Made by a program: the position numbers and the translations under genes
Shown: piece after piece, positions 1-11,399 of the stretch
Layout: each line of letters begins with the position of its first letter
How positions within the stretch are numbered: position 1 is the stretch's first letter
The notes under the pieces: generated by a model
The model's database searches: none
What the model was told of the DNA's origin: nothing
What the model saw: the letters and a program-made list of their open reading frames with translations, nothing else
Assembly: GCA_946807835.1 (NCBI GenBank)
Contig: OX327684.1
Span: forward strand, 34,842,501-34,906,500
DNA from: Ailanthus altissimus
Taxonomy: Eukaryota; Streptophyta; Magnoliopsida; Sapindales; Simaroubaceae
Length of the DNA stretch: 64,000 nt
Reading direction: 5' to 3'

Positions 1-700
1 TGTGGTTTAAAAAAGCGTGAGATGTTGTTTAAAATATTATGTCAAAATTTTAAATCAAGAAGTCCTTTCAAATTTTTGTGCTACGTGTATATTAAAATTT
101 TGATAGAAATTATACACACAGAAAAAAATTTAACTGTCCTTTTCACGTTCTCTCTCAAAGAATATTTATTAATAGTTGCGCATTATTATTTTTTTTTTGA
201 CAAATTAGCAAATGTTATTAATATTAGATTTTATTTTAAAAATATTCAAGATAATATTCTTTAATTTTATTAATAAATTTTAAATTTTATAACTCAAATA
301 ACTTTATTATTTGCAATAAATTTTGTAACTCTTTACTAATTTAATATATATATATATATAAAACTTCCAAATAATTATAATATTTAAATATTATAATTCT
401 TACATATTCGATTTAAATCTAATGGTTAATTTAAATATTATAACCATTATGTAATAATAATAATTTTTATTATTAACAACTTACAAAATAAAAATTATAT
501 TTAAATTATGTGATTTATAAAATATTTTAAAAGATTTTTGAACTTTTATGCAAACAACTTCGTTATCTCTATCTGTATAGATAACACTCTTTGCACTCGT
601 GAAGTCATTTTACGTTATATTTACATAGAAATTTATACAATATAACACGACAACTCTCGTTCACGCACATTAAAAATTGTAATCCTGTCAACAGAAGACC
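1..700. other. AT-rich intergenic DNA, no gene seen
   Basis: Very AT-rich sequence with a short TA microsatellite near 346-360. No open frame has a recognisable product. It lies 3' (in element orientation) of the decayed copia remnant that follows and may be further decayed retrotransposon, but nothing in it proves this. Confidence 0.4.
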
Positions 701-1834
701 ATCATATTTGTTGAATCACTAATATCTAATAAATCTTCTCATTAACTTAAAATATCTCTCTATAAAGCTAATCATTATTATTCATCATTGACCAACGTTC
801 ACTAGTATTGTCTTTAAGTCAAGTTTCATATTTACCAAAAGGTTTTTGTGACTTTGGTCTCTAAAAATTTCAAAATGCCGATGTTTATAGTACTCTAATG
901 TTGCAATCTCCCGTGTCCCAAAAATACCACGACCACAATCCCATAATGGTAAAATACATTCTCACTATTACTACTCTTCCCACACATTCTCTTTTGACCT
1001 CTACTATAATGGATATAATTCAAAAACTATTTTTTTATGATCTATTTCAAATTAACAACTCTATGTTGAACCCATTCAAACATTTTTCTTCAAGTAGATA
1101 GTCTTTTTTTTTATATTTATTACTCTTTGATTCTTTTGCTTCCCATTTAGTATTCCTTTCTTCTGTTTTTCATAAATCTCTTTATTACGATCTAGCAGTC
1201 TTGAGTCTACTAGGTGTTCATAAGATAAGGAATAAAATCTCATACTTAGTCACTCTCTTGTCTTTTTTACCATGTAGTCTCAATCTTATTCTACCAATTT
1301 TCTATGACTTACCACAAGTTATATTTCTATAATTGTTAAATAACGATTCTCCATGACTCATATGAAAACACAACCATAAATCCCCAAAATTGTTCATCCA
1401 TCAGACATTCGTTCCTCCAGAAGCTCTCATATGATAAAGGTCATTGTCTAGTTATCCAACAAACTTGCAAATTCACATTATTTCTATCTTTGTCTTTCTC
1501 TTTCAAGACTATCCATTCAAGTGCCCTAGACACCTTTTAGATTTACCCTTCAATCTTGATTGTTCTTTTTTTGCCATCTTTGTTTTGTGTTCAATCTAAA
1601 TGATTTTTTCTGACTAGGATCTAGATGACACCATTGGTAGCTTTTCTCAAGAGTGATCTTTACCCAAAATCTCCCCAGTAAGGCTATTGTCTTTTCCTCT
1701 TTCTGACAACCATCTTTTCTATTGTTCTTCCATTATATTTACGAGTCTCCATAGTTGACAACCTTTACTTTACAATCTGAAAATGTTGCTTATACTCTGC
1801 AATCTAGACTTCAACTCATGCTCTGATATCAGTT
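700..1834 (-). pseudogene. Decayed Ty1/copia internal region (gag-pol remnant) with primer-binding site
   Basis: On the minus strand a primer-binding-site-like sequence, CTGATATCAGAGC (1820-1832), resembles the plant initiator-Met tRNA complement and sits directly inside the LTR-like segment at 1835-2820. Further in, the minus strand gives a stretch reading approximately KIGRIRLRLHG then KRVTKYEIL. This resembles the copia segment between the gag-type zinc knuckle/protease and the integrase. Stop codons and frameshifts interrupt every frame, so this is a dead element. Its left end is not defined. The PBS and the order LTR-PBS-internal are seen; the copia assignment is inferred from the short protein match. 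Confidence 0.5.
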
Positions 1835-2820
1835 TATTACGGATATCAAGTTATGCTCTTTAGTTTGACACTCCTATGACATTAACTAAGCCATAGCCTC
1901 TATACCCTTTTGTACACGTGCGGAAGTGATAACTTATAAATAAGACAGCCACATAAGATCAACATATTAATAAAGATAAAGAAAACAAACCCATCAACAA
2001 AACACAAAATATTCGTGGTTTAGCCCATAAATGCTTACGTACACGAAGAATCCATGACCAATTTTTATTATTGATACAGATCAATAAGTATCTTTTTACA
2101 TCATCAATTGTCCCATAATAGCTACAGTATATTCCATAGATTATCTTAGTATCTCTCATAGAGATTTTTAAGTATCTACTCTTGATCACCATGAATTTTT
2201 CAAAACATCTTAGTACCTCCTCATAAGAGATTTCTAAAAGGAATATAAGAATAGACTGAGCATCTAAGTTAAAAGAATCTATGGTGTTTCTTTTGTTCAC
2301 TCAAGAATCAAAAGAAAATACTCCCTAAAGGTTACACCCAAGTGCACCACGCACTTAGTGCCTATCTAACTCATTTATTCCCTCTTATGGTCTATATCTT
2401 GAAACTTTAGATGCTTGTCTTTTTTCTTGTGTTAATAAGGCTTGTATAATAAATAAAACATCTATATAAATCCTAAACTTAGTTAGAATAAGAGTCCATG
2501 TATTTTAAGAGTTCAAACCCCCTTAAAAGTCAGAAATTTAAAGTCAAATCGAACTTGCCAGTGTCTGGCACCATGGCGCCAAGAGAAAACCCGATCCAAT
2601 GCCACGACATTGGCTTCTCTGCTTTCGACATTGCGGCCTTATCGTTGCAGTGCTACAACTGGACAACATACCTTCATTTTCTTCGCCTTTTTGTACCTTT
2701 CAAGTCCCGTTTTACTTCTCTCATATGTCTCATGCATCATTGACTTCAATGTGACTCTCATTTTGGTATTCTTTATAATTCTTATCCATAAAAATTATTG
2801 AATTACCAATATTCAATAGT
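1835..2820 (-). mobile_element. LTR-like repeat, family B copy 1 (copia)
   Basis: About 1 kb related to segments at 39210-40878, 60091-60910 and, on the opposite strand, 62440-63030. Shared landmarks on the plus strand are the 'cttagtgcctatctaact' block, a TATATAAAT block (minus-strand TATA box), and a GC-rich stretch with GGCGCC-like palindromes (about 2565-2650). The outer edge near 2815 corresponds to the TGTTGG-type LTR start seen at 60905 on the minus strand. The other edge abuts the PBS at 1820-1832. Divergence from the other copies is high, so it is an old insertion. Confidence 0.55.
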
Positions 2821-3779
2821 ATTAATGGAAGATATGTGAAGAAGAACTACATTCGCAGTCATCTGTTAAAGTATGTAGTTCAAATTTTTGCATACAAGTG
2901 AATATGTACATGTTAAAAATCATACGTACATTTGCACAATGAAATTGTGTTTAATTATTTAACAAAAAAATTTAGAATTGAATCAATTACGATTATGAAT
3001 TCAGAAACTTACCCTTGAAGTCTTTAGTATAATTTTAAAGTTTAAAACTCACTTTAAAGTGAATTATTGAATAATTTCAGTCTTTAATTTGGTGAAATTG
3101 TAAGAGTTAGAATAGTAATTTTATTTTCTAGCAAAATCAATTTTTCAATACCTTGAACTTTCTCTCTCTAGAGTGTGGTCGGTTTTTAAGGCTAAGAGAA
3201 AAATGAGCAACTCTTCCTTATTTTTCTTTTTTTTTGGCTGAATGCTTCTTTTACACCTAGAAAAATCAAATAACTTTTCTTCTTTTTTTTTCTTCACTTC
3301 CAAAACAAAAAGCAGCGTAAAAATTCTTCATCATCTCGTAAAGAACTCCACTTGTCAGAATTATTGATAAGCATAAGCTAAGTGCAACTTTTTCATTTTT
3401 CTTCAAGAAAACAATTTCAATTTTGTTTGTACATGTTGATTACTTACCTTGGACAAAATTACTTACCTTAGCCAATTATCATTTTACACTTGTCCATTAA
3501 AGAAGAAGAAAAATACAACTTCTGCACCATTTCTTCAAATGGCCAAATGTGTATCCGTTTAACAGCACTTGCCCATTTTTTCTTTTCCACCAAAATAACA
3601 CACTCAGCCTAATGAAAAAAATAATTTCATTTGTTTGTATTGATTGACTAATTTTTATGGACAATTATCAAATTCATTATTTAATTAATAATAAATATTT
3701 ATTAAATAATCATATGGTTAATATTTAAGCTCGTACATTTTTTGAGAGATTTTTAAATAAATTTTACATTTTAAAATTA
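2821..3779. other. Intergenic, AT-rich with pyrimidine runs
   Basis: No coding frame with family resemblance. It contains T-rich and TTTTTC-rich stretches near 3215-3300 and 3580-3600, and AT-rich sequence towards 3780. No repeat partner elsewhere in the window was recognised. Confidence 0.4.
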
Positions 3780-5180
3780 TCTTAGATTAAATTGTTCGAC
3801 CCGGTCCGCTACGTTAGTATTTAAAGAGTATACTTTATATTGTGAGATTCTTTAAGTTTACACTCGTTTGACTTACAAAACTCTTTTGTAAATTCGTGAA
3901 TGATGCCATACACACATATTATTGATATTACAGAATGACACGTTGAACTATATACAGTGAGATTAATGCATATACGTGTAATCATTTTGTCTCCTATATC
4001 CTGGAATAGCAGATACATATTATCACCTTCAAATTTTTATACGTTCGACCATGAATTTATCTCTAGATTCATTTTTTATAAATAATATCTATAAACACTT
4101 TTGTGATACTATTTTTAGGATACTATTTAACCGTATAGAAAATTCTTTTCTAAGGTTTATATTTATGGCCACAAGATTTCTTAAAATACAATTTTAAGAG
4201 CATCAGAATATACAACTCACTAATATAAGTTGACGGATCTCATATCTATGCACATCGAACTCTATGAGTATTGAACCATACTCAGCGGTCAGACCATGAA
4301 AGGTTTATGACATGTGTGCAACGAAAGTATGATGGATCACTCACAAACTCACAATGACGCTCAGGTTAAAGTGTAATGACCCAAATCCCACATCAAGCAA
4401 ACTTGTCCAAAGTGAAGGCCTTATAAGGAGAAATCTTCCCTACCATTGTGAGGCGCATTTTGGGGATGGTGATTCGTTTCGCCCATAAAGGACAAAACTG
4501 TGAGGGGGAAGGAAGCGTGCGTGAACCCTAAAGCGAGCAATACCTTGCACAGGGATTCGAGTGGGCTCTTTTATTTGGTATCAGAGCCGATGACGACTCT
4601 GTTTAGATGGTGGATGGTATTATAATGACCCAAATCCCACATCGGGCAAACTTGTCCAAAGTGAAGGCCTTATAAGGAGAAATCCCCCCTACCCTTGTGA
4701 TGCGCCTTTTGGGGATGGTGATTCGTTCTGCCCATAAATGACAAAATCATGAGGGGGAAGGACGCGTGTGTGAACCCCAAAGCGGACAATACCTTGCACA
4801 GAGATTCAGGTGGGCTCTTTTATAAATGACCATGAATACTATTTAACTTGATAAGACCGTCAATTGACGGCTCTATTGGATGTTTATTGGAGGTCCTCGT
4901 AAGTCTGTTCAATACTCAGTCCTCAAGGAATACCTGTATGCATATACGAGCTTCTGCTAAACCCATAGTCTGCTAAGACTAACCATCTAGACAATTTAAA
5001 TATGGACATACATTGATCTGGAAAGGTTTATCGATAAACCCTCATCAGTAAAGATAGATCAAGAACAAGGTCTTCGAGAATGTACTAAATAATGATATTT
5101 TTTAGCACAATTTATAACTCCTTACAATTATGCCATTACTAATATATTCTTAGGCTTTATCCCATTTCAAATAAGGTTTT
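3780..5180 (-). mobile_element. Long LTR-like repeat, family A copy 1 (interrupted by TRIM)
   Basis: This segment aligns, with many substitutions, along its length to 56090-57283 on the same strand and, inverted, to 5181-5862. Landmark blocks occur in the same order: 'attatcacc' after 'atcctgga', 'ccacaaga', 'gacggatc', 'catgaaagg', 'gtcaattga' and 'ggaggtcctcgt'. The copy ends abruptly at 5180, where the inverted copy begins with TGTTGGGA. A TRIM-like element (4372-4822) splits it. Family A has TG...CA-type outer ends (TGTT at 5181; reverse-strand TGTTAGAG at 57283), which suggests a long LTR; no PBS or coding region was found to prove that. Confidence 0.55.
4372..4822 (+). mobile_element. 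TRIM (terminal-repeat retrotransposon in miniature)
   Basis: Two direct repeats of exactly 202 bp (4372-4573 and 4621-4822), aligned without gaps and differing at roughly 22 sites, flank only 47 bp. The inner 47 bp start with TGGTATCAGAGCC (4576-4588), a perfect initiator-Met tRNA primer-binding site, 2 bases after the left repeat. Each repeat begins TRTAATGACCCAAATCCC and ends GGGCTCTTTTA, a sequence style common in plant TRIM LTRs, and carries a TATA-like CCTTATAAGG. Flanks TAAAG (4367-4371) and TAAAT (4823-4827) look like a 5-bp target-site duplication with one mutation. No protein is encoded, so movement would have needed other elements' enzymes. Confidence 0.8.
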
Positions 5181-5862
5181 TGTTGGGATTTGTGCTTTAT
5201 GCATCCTAATTTTGCAATATTGCAATTTCATATTTATATAATAAATAAATATTTTATTAAATCATTAATTATTTTATTAAGGTAAGATGTTTATAATATT
5301 TCAGATATTGTATAGATCTGAATGAGTTCAGATCAGGTCTAAGGAGTTAGAACCTTGTCTAAAATAGGATAGAGACCTGAGAATATGCTTATAATAATAT
5401 AGTTGTAAAGAGTTGCAAGCATTACTAGAAAATGTCATTGTGCAAGTATGTTCTCGAATTATAAGTTTCTGATCTATTTTCACCAATGCAAGGTCTATCG
5501 AATGGAACCGATTAATATAGATCGGTGTATATCTATATCCGGATTGTCTATATAGTTAATCTTAGCAGATCATTAGCTTAGTAAAAGTTCGTATGGATAT
5601 ATAGGTATTAAGTGAGGACTGGATATTGAACAAGATTAAAAAAAACTTCCAATAGATATCCCATAAATTCGTCAGTGAAGGGTCTTCTCAAGTTAAGTAG
5701 TATTCGTGGTCCTTTGACCTGAGCACCACGATGAGCTTGTGAGTGATCCACTATACTTAGGTTTCACACATGTCAAAGACCTTTCATAGTCTGAACGCTA
5801 GGTGTCACTGGGTATGGTCTGATGCTTAAAGAGTCCGGTGAATGTAGATATGAGATCCGTCA
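5181..5862 (+). mobile_element. Family A repeat copy 2, inverted and truncated
   Basis: Begins TGTTGGGATTTGTGC and, reading plus, is the reverse complement of the inner part of copies 1 and 3. For example, the block 'gtgagtgatccacta' and 'gacctttcatag' mirror 'ggatcactcac' and 'ctatgaaaggtc'-type blocks at 4290-4345 and 56560-56610. It is head-to-head with copy 1, with the junction at 5180/5181. It stops at 5862, where a different sequence starting TGTCACGCCCC begins, so its 3' part is missing. Confidence 0.6.
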
Positions 5863-8763
5863 TGTCACGCCCCAGACCTAAAAGATATGACACATGACAT
5901 AACTTACACTCATTCAATAATATTTAACATTCATTTCAATTTTGTTTTCAGAATTATAACGATTGAATTATGACTGGGGCAATTAGTAAACCGGAGATAC
6001 GCAGAGTTTTCTCAGAGATTAACTCTCTACTACGTCACCAGTAGTAACTTTATTACCGGAAGCCTAGAATATATTCATTACAAATTCTTACTTAAAATCA
6101 ACCCATAACTACACTTAATAAATAATACATAAGTATGTATTTAATAGAGACAAATCAAATATCTTAAACTATGTGTCCACAAATGAAACACTTAGCAACC
6201 TAGTAACTTATGGAGCCCAAGAAATAGCAGAAGCATTGCCAAATTCGCTAAGCACACATATACCTTATTTACCTGAAATCATCATAAACTATAATGAGTA
6301 TAAAACTCAATAAGCATACTTGTTTTTCATATATCAAATATAAATACATATATGTATTTAATAGAGACAAATCAAATATCTTAAACTATGTGTCCACAAA
6401 TGAAACACTTAGCAACCTAGTAACTTATGGAGCCCAAGAAATAGCAGAAGCATTGCCAAATTCGCTAAACACACATGTACCTTATTTACCTGAAATCATC
6501 ATAAACTATAATGAGTATAAAACTCAATAAGCATACTTGTTTTTCATATATCAAATATAAATACATATATGTACACAATGCATGTATATGACATGCTGTG
6601 ATAATATCAAAATCATAATCTTATCAAATCACATGTCAGGTAAGCGTTTACACGTTCTTTCAAAACATATAATAAAAATATCATCACTCAACTACTACTT
6701 AGTAGGACTTTCATATCACATATCACATAATGAGTCAAATGTCACTCGTAGGTGACATACCGTATGAGAGGAATAGTACAAGTGAAGTTTTAAATTACAT
6801 ATATATAATGCTCATGCTCGAAAGTAAAATCCAAACCCTCACCCTGATCATCGGTGAGTCCTCTCACATGCACCAATACGCCACCACATGAATGTGATGA
6901 CTCACTCTTCCTTTAGGTATCAATAGGATCCTCCCTACATATAGAACACATAACATATACCAATCCCGAAGAAAATGCCACACATAAAGGCTCCACAAAT
7001 CACATAAAATGCCTACCAAGTCAACAGTGATTTCAAGTATCCTCAAAATAAAAAATGTTTCTCATGGACATATTACACTTCAAAAGCTCTCTTTATTAAA
7101 CACATTTCATTTTGAAAGCTCACTTTCAAAAACATATATATGTCATGTATGTCCATACTTACATTCATAAACACATGTCTTCACATTTCATATCAAAATA
7201 TACTTTGACATAACATAAACATATTCCTAACCACATCTACAAAATCATGCATAACAATTACTATGTTTATTGTGATTTTAGTAAAAAGTCTAGTATACGT
7301 AACTCTTAGCACTTTCAGCTACAAGGCTTAAATCTCCTTAACCTATTAATGGAGATTAATCCTTTCATGAACCTCAACATTCATATAAAACACTTTAAAT
7401 AACTTACAAAATTACACATATTGCACTTATCACATCGAATTAGTCTAATTACTTGGTTTCTCAAAACCTATCATTTTGACCACTTATACTTAATTAACTT
7501 TTCTTATATATCAAATGATGTCCACTTACTCCAAAATCAGAATATGTCATTTTTGACTCATATATCATTCTTATGTATGAATATTATATCATATTCCTAT
7601 ACAATCCATTCTATAAACACCATCAAATCCAAATTATTATCCTAACAGAATCAAGATATTTACTGAACAGTATTCAATCTCTCAATTTTATAAAATCATA
7701 TACTAATTCAAAAATTATAAAACTATCACAGAATTACTCTTGACATATATCTCAATCTATAATAAATATTTCACTTCAAAATCATTGATAAAAGTATTTT
7801 AAAACTATTTTATTCCATAACTTTAAAAATCTGTTAATCAAATACTATAATGAGCTGATACACTTTAGAAAATCATAACAATTTAACCACATTGATCTAA
7901 AATCTCAATTCTGAGTATATAATATTAGACATATAAACTTATCATATTCCATAAATTTGTAATTTTTGAAGATTATTCAGCAGATCAAAAATTACTTGTC
8001 ACTGTATCATATTGTTAACACATAAAATTTTAAGAATTTCAGGGTCATTTTGGTAAATTCACTACAAATTCAATTTCTAGAATTTTTAATCGATTCAAAG
8101 TCTCAAATGATTCTAGACATATCTAATTTTATATGCTCAAAATTCAAAACTAGAATCAAAGCATAACAATTTATAAAATTTTCGGAACAAGAGACTATCA
8201 AGAAAAAATTCTGCAATTCATCATGATTTATTAAGTTATCTACATAATCATCATCAATTCTCACAATATCTTACGAAATCCACATCAAATCCTCAATTGT
8301 ACATATTTCAGAAATCAAAACTTAAAGGAATTAACTAAATTAACATAAAGAAACTAAGAAATAGTTATGATATACCTCTTAAAACTCCAAATTTCAATTT
8401 CTTTTTCTTTTTTTTCTTCTTCTTCTCTTTCTCTCCCCTTTTTCTCTCTCTCTTTTCTCATTCTAAAAGAGGTGGCTCGACCAAAATGAGTGAATTAGGG
8501 TTTCAAAAGTATATTTTATACTAAGAGACTAACGTTTAGTATTTATAAATTAACCCTAAAAATTTTTAAAGTATTACAATTTGATCCCTAAAATAAATCT
8601 AAAATCTTGAAAATAAACTCAATACTAATAATATGTCCTTAACCTATACAAACACTACTAATAACAATACATAAATTAAGTATCACCCACATACAAATAA
8701 AATATGAATATTATACAAGTACAAATATTTATTCTTTTCGATTGTGGATAAGTAGTTACTACA
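5863..8763 (+). mobile_element. Possible long Gypsy-type LTR or LTR fragment
   Basis: Starts TGTCACGCCCCAGACC, a start typical of many plant Gypsy (chromovirus-like) LTRs, and a plausible end 'gtagttactaca' lies at 8763. Inside are non-coding AT-rich sequence, a 217-bp tandem duplication, a polypyrimidine stretch (8395-8465) and a TATATTTTATA-like promoter element near 8510. No matching partner LTR, PBS or pol region is visible and no target-site duplication was found. The boundaries and class are inference from the start sequence alone. Confidence 0.3.
6134..6567 (+). repeat. 217-bp perfect-length tandem duplication
   Basis: Units 6134-6350 and 6351-6567 are the same length and differ at only two sites seen (g/a and a/g around 6255-6265 versus 6472-6482). 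Both read through 'ttagcaacctagtaactt' and 'gcatacttgtttttcat'. The near identity makes this a recent event inside otherwise old repeat DNA. A 78-codon open frame at 6294-6530 is created by the duplication and shows no family resemblance. Confidence 0.9.
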
Positions 8764-9699
8764 CGAGGTCTTCTCAAAAAGTTGGTTCTCTAGTGACTTC
8801 ACTGATTGTACCTGGTTGGCATGTTATGCAGACATCCGACCTGATGTCTGTTTTGACCCAGTTTCTTCGTTGATCACACAGGCACTGAGATGAGCCGATC
8901 TTGTTAGTGTGTAAAGGGTAATTTTTAACTGTATCCTGACCTGTCCTGCCAAGCAGGTACTTCAAATTGTCGATCAGGTCTTTTGAATTTAGACATGCTC
9001 TTTGCTATCAAGTCATACCAGGGTCTGGCCTGATGGTTATTGCTATTGACTTGTCTTTGGAGTGGACTGTCCTGCAAAATGTAATAGATTTTAAAAAGGG
9101 TTATCCCACAAAAAATAATCTAATTGGGCCATTAGAGGCCAACTTATTCTTAGACCTGAAGGCCTTAGACTCCGAGATAATTTTTTAGAAAAAAAAAATC
9201 ATTTTAACTTTCTAAGTTATTTGTTAAAAGATGGAAGAGAGGATAAGAGTGGTAGTGTTAATGTTTCCACGAGAGTTTTGGTACCATAAATAGTTTATAT
9301 TATTAAAGAATTGAAGGCCGAGTCAAAGATGCCAAGATACGAGTGTTCATCACAACAGAGATTAGGAAGTCTGGTGGGTAAGAAGAACATTGATAAAGCT
9401 ATGGGTAAAATTCTTGTTTGGTACCTAAATCATGTCTAAAATTTTGATAGGTTGTCTTTTTTTTGTTTTTCTTAAAAAGGGCTCAAGATGACTTTGATTC
9501 TAAAAAGCAAGCATATATAACTGAAACCGATTAGGATTAATGGAAATTTTGTTCTAAGATTAGCATAATAGTTATCCTACTTTGTTTTACTTACCATGAT
9601 TATCTAGGAATTCTATTTTATTTGTATTTAAACATCAATTTATATTTGGATTCTATTTTTAGTATTTATATATCGAGTTTTTTTTTAATTTTTTTAAAG
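8764..9699. other. Intergenic, no recognised gene
   Basis: Higher GC than its surroundings between about 8780 and 9190. Two short open frames meet head-to-head here (8774-8965 minus and 8967-9188 plus), but neither translation resembles a known family and no splice-compatible extension was found. It may be fragmentary captured or repeat sequence. From 9200 to 9700 nothing was recognised. Confidence 0.3.
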
Positions 9700-10740
9700 A
9701 ATTATTTTTATGGGTGTTTTTGAGATATGGCTTAAAATTAACAGTGTCCCTCGTGTTTTAAAATTAGCCTCTAATATCCTTATTGTTATAAGATATCATG
9801 AAATATTTCACAATTATTATAAAATAACAAATATACCCTTATTTGTTTTCTTAATTTATTCTTTTAATTTTGGTATCTTTTTTGCTTTAGTACTAAAAAA
9901 TATTATTTTAACAAAATATTTATTATTTTATTTTTAAACATTTATTTATTTATTTTTAAATTTTGATACGGATTTTGTTTCTTTTTACTTAAATACTAAA
10001 AAAAAATTAACAAAATATTTTTCATTTCCATTTTATAACATTTGTTTAAATTTTTAAATATTTTAATCTTAGTATAAATTTACAATAAAAATATAATGTT
10101 AAATAAGCATTAAAAATTAAAAATAATAAATAGTTTGAAAAATTATTTTTTAGCTTTAGTAATTAAGTAAAAAAAATTTAAAAAATAAAAAAGAGAATAC
10201 CAATTTAGGTAATACCTAAAGGGTATTCATAAAAATCACCCTTTAAATTTTGACACTTCTTTTTTATTTCTTTTTGACTACTAAAACAAAAAAATATTTA
10301 TTATTTATAATTTTTAACACTTATTTGAAATTTTTATTTTTATTGTAAACTTCTACTAAGATTAAAATATTTAAAATTTGTTTAAACAAATATTAGAAAA
10401 TAAAAATAAGAAATGTTTTGTAAAATTAATTTTTGTTTTGTTATAGTCGTCAAGGAAAAGAGAAAAAATAGAAAATCAAAATTTTAAAAAATATTTTAAT
10501 TAAATGTTAAAAATGAAAATATCAAATATTTATTAAATTTATTTTTATTTTAATGCTAAAGTTTAAAAAAAGTACCAAAATAAAAAAAGTAAAAAAAAAT
10601 ATTAATTATTTTATAATAATTTTAAAATATTCTATAATATCTCACAACAATAAAAATATTAAAAATTAATTTTAAAACGTAAAAAATACTTTAATTTTAA
10701 ACCATATCTCAAGAACCACCGTAAAAATATCCTTTCTTCA
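9700..10740. mobile_element. Foldback (long inverted repeat) element, about 1 kb
   Basis: The left arm (about 9703-10200) and the reverse complement of the right arm (about 10240-10738) match over most of their length. 'gagatatggcttaaaatt' near 9720 pairs with the reverse of 10690-10715, and 'aatattttaatcttagta' near 10060 pairs with the reverse of 10350-10370. The pivot is near 10220. Both arms are very AT-rich and non-coding. This is the structure of a foldback or MULE-type MITE whose terminal inverted repeats make up nearly the whole element. No clear target-site duplication was found, so the superfamily is open. Confidence 0.7.
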
Positions 10741-11036
10741 AATGATACTACTGTTTTGTTTGAGATAATTAAGCCCCGACATCTAGCCAGTGTTCACGGC
10801 TGCACGCCTTGTAGTTGTCGGTGGCTCAAATCCCAAAATTCTTACCGTCGCCACTAGTGAATTTGTTATCATCTTTTGTTATAAAAAAACAAAAGGATTA
10901 AAAGTTAACTTCTTCTGTTAAGAGATTTTGTTGAGATTCCACTGCGATGGTAATGAGCTTCTAACTCTACACTAGAGACATTTTTACACGATGAGATTCA
11001 TATAAGATTAAAAAAAAAGAAAACGTACTTCAGCAA

Positions 11037-11175
11037 CTAAGCAAGGTACACCGACGGTCCGTGGCAGGCTTCAAGCTTACCATTAGAACTGGGGTTCGAT
11101 TCCAGGCGGGTGTAACCAACAATTGAGCGGTGAGGATTCCTGCGCCCCTATGTAATGGCCGGTAAGCTCTTTCCT
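11037..11175 (+). mobile_element. Candidate SINE-like (tRNA-derived) sequence
   Basis: GGTTCGATTCC (11093-11103) is a perfect match to the RNA polymerase III B-box consensus. About 30 bases upstream, GTGGCAGGCT (11061-11070) is a loose A-box match. A GC-richer body and a T-rich end (11165-11185) follow. Spacing and composition fit a tRNA-derived SINE or a decayed tRNA-like sequence, but no cloverleaf with a paired acceptor stem could be formed, so it is not called a tRNA. It lies about 220 bp beyond the stop codon of the minus-strand RING gene. Confidence 0.35.
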
Positions 11176-11399
11176 TTTCTTTTTGCACCCACCAACCAAA
11201 GAAAAATCAACCACGGGCAAAATACAAATATGAAAACTACAATATTTACAACTAATACAAAATTAATACCATCTTTTTGTAAGTAAATTAGGTCTAAAAG
11301 AAGGAAAATACAATACATAAACCACATAGAACTGCAACAAGCAATCTGCTGATAAGGTGAGACTACTGTTGTGAACCCAACTCTGAAAATTTTGGCTAC

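Noticed and set aside
6294..6530. 78-codon open frame
   Set aside because: Created by the 217-bp tandem duplication in repeat DNA.
11061..11103. tRNA gene
   Set aside because: A B box is present but no acceptor stem or anticodon arm could be paired, so only a SINE-like call is made.
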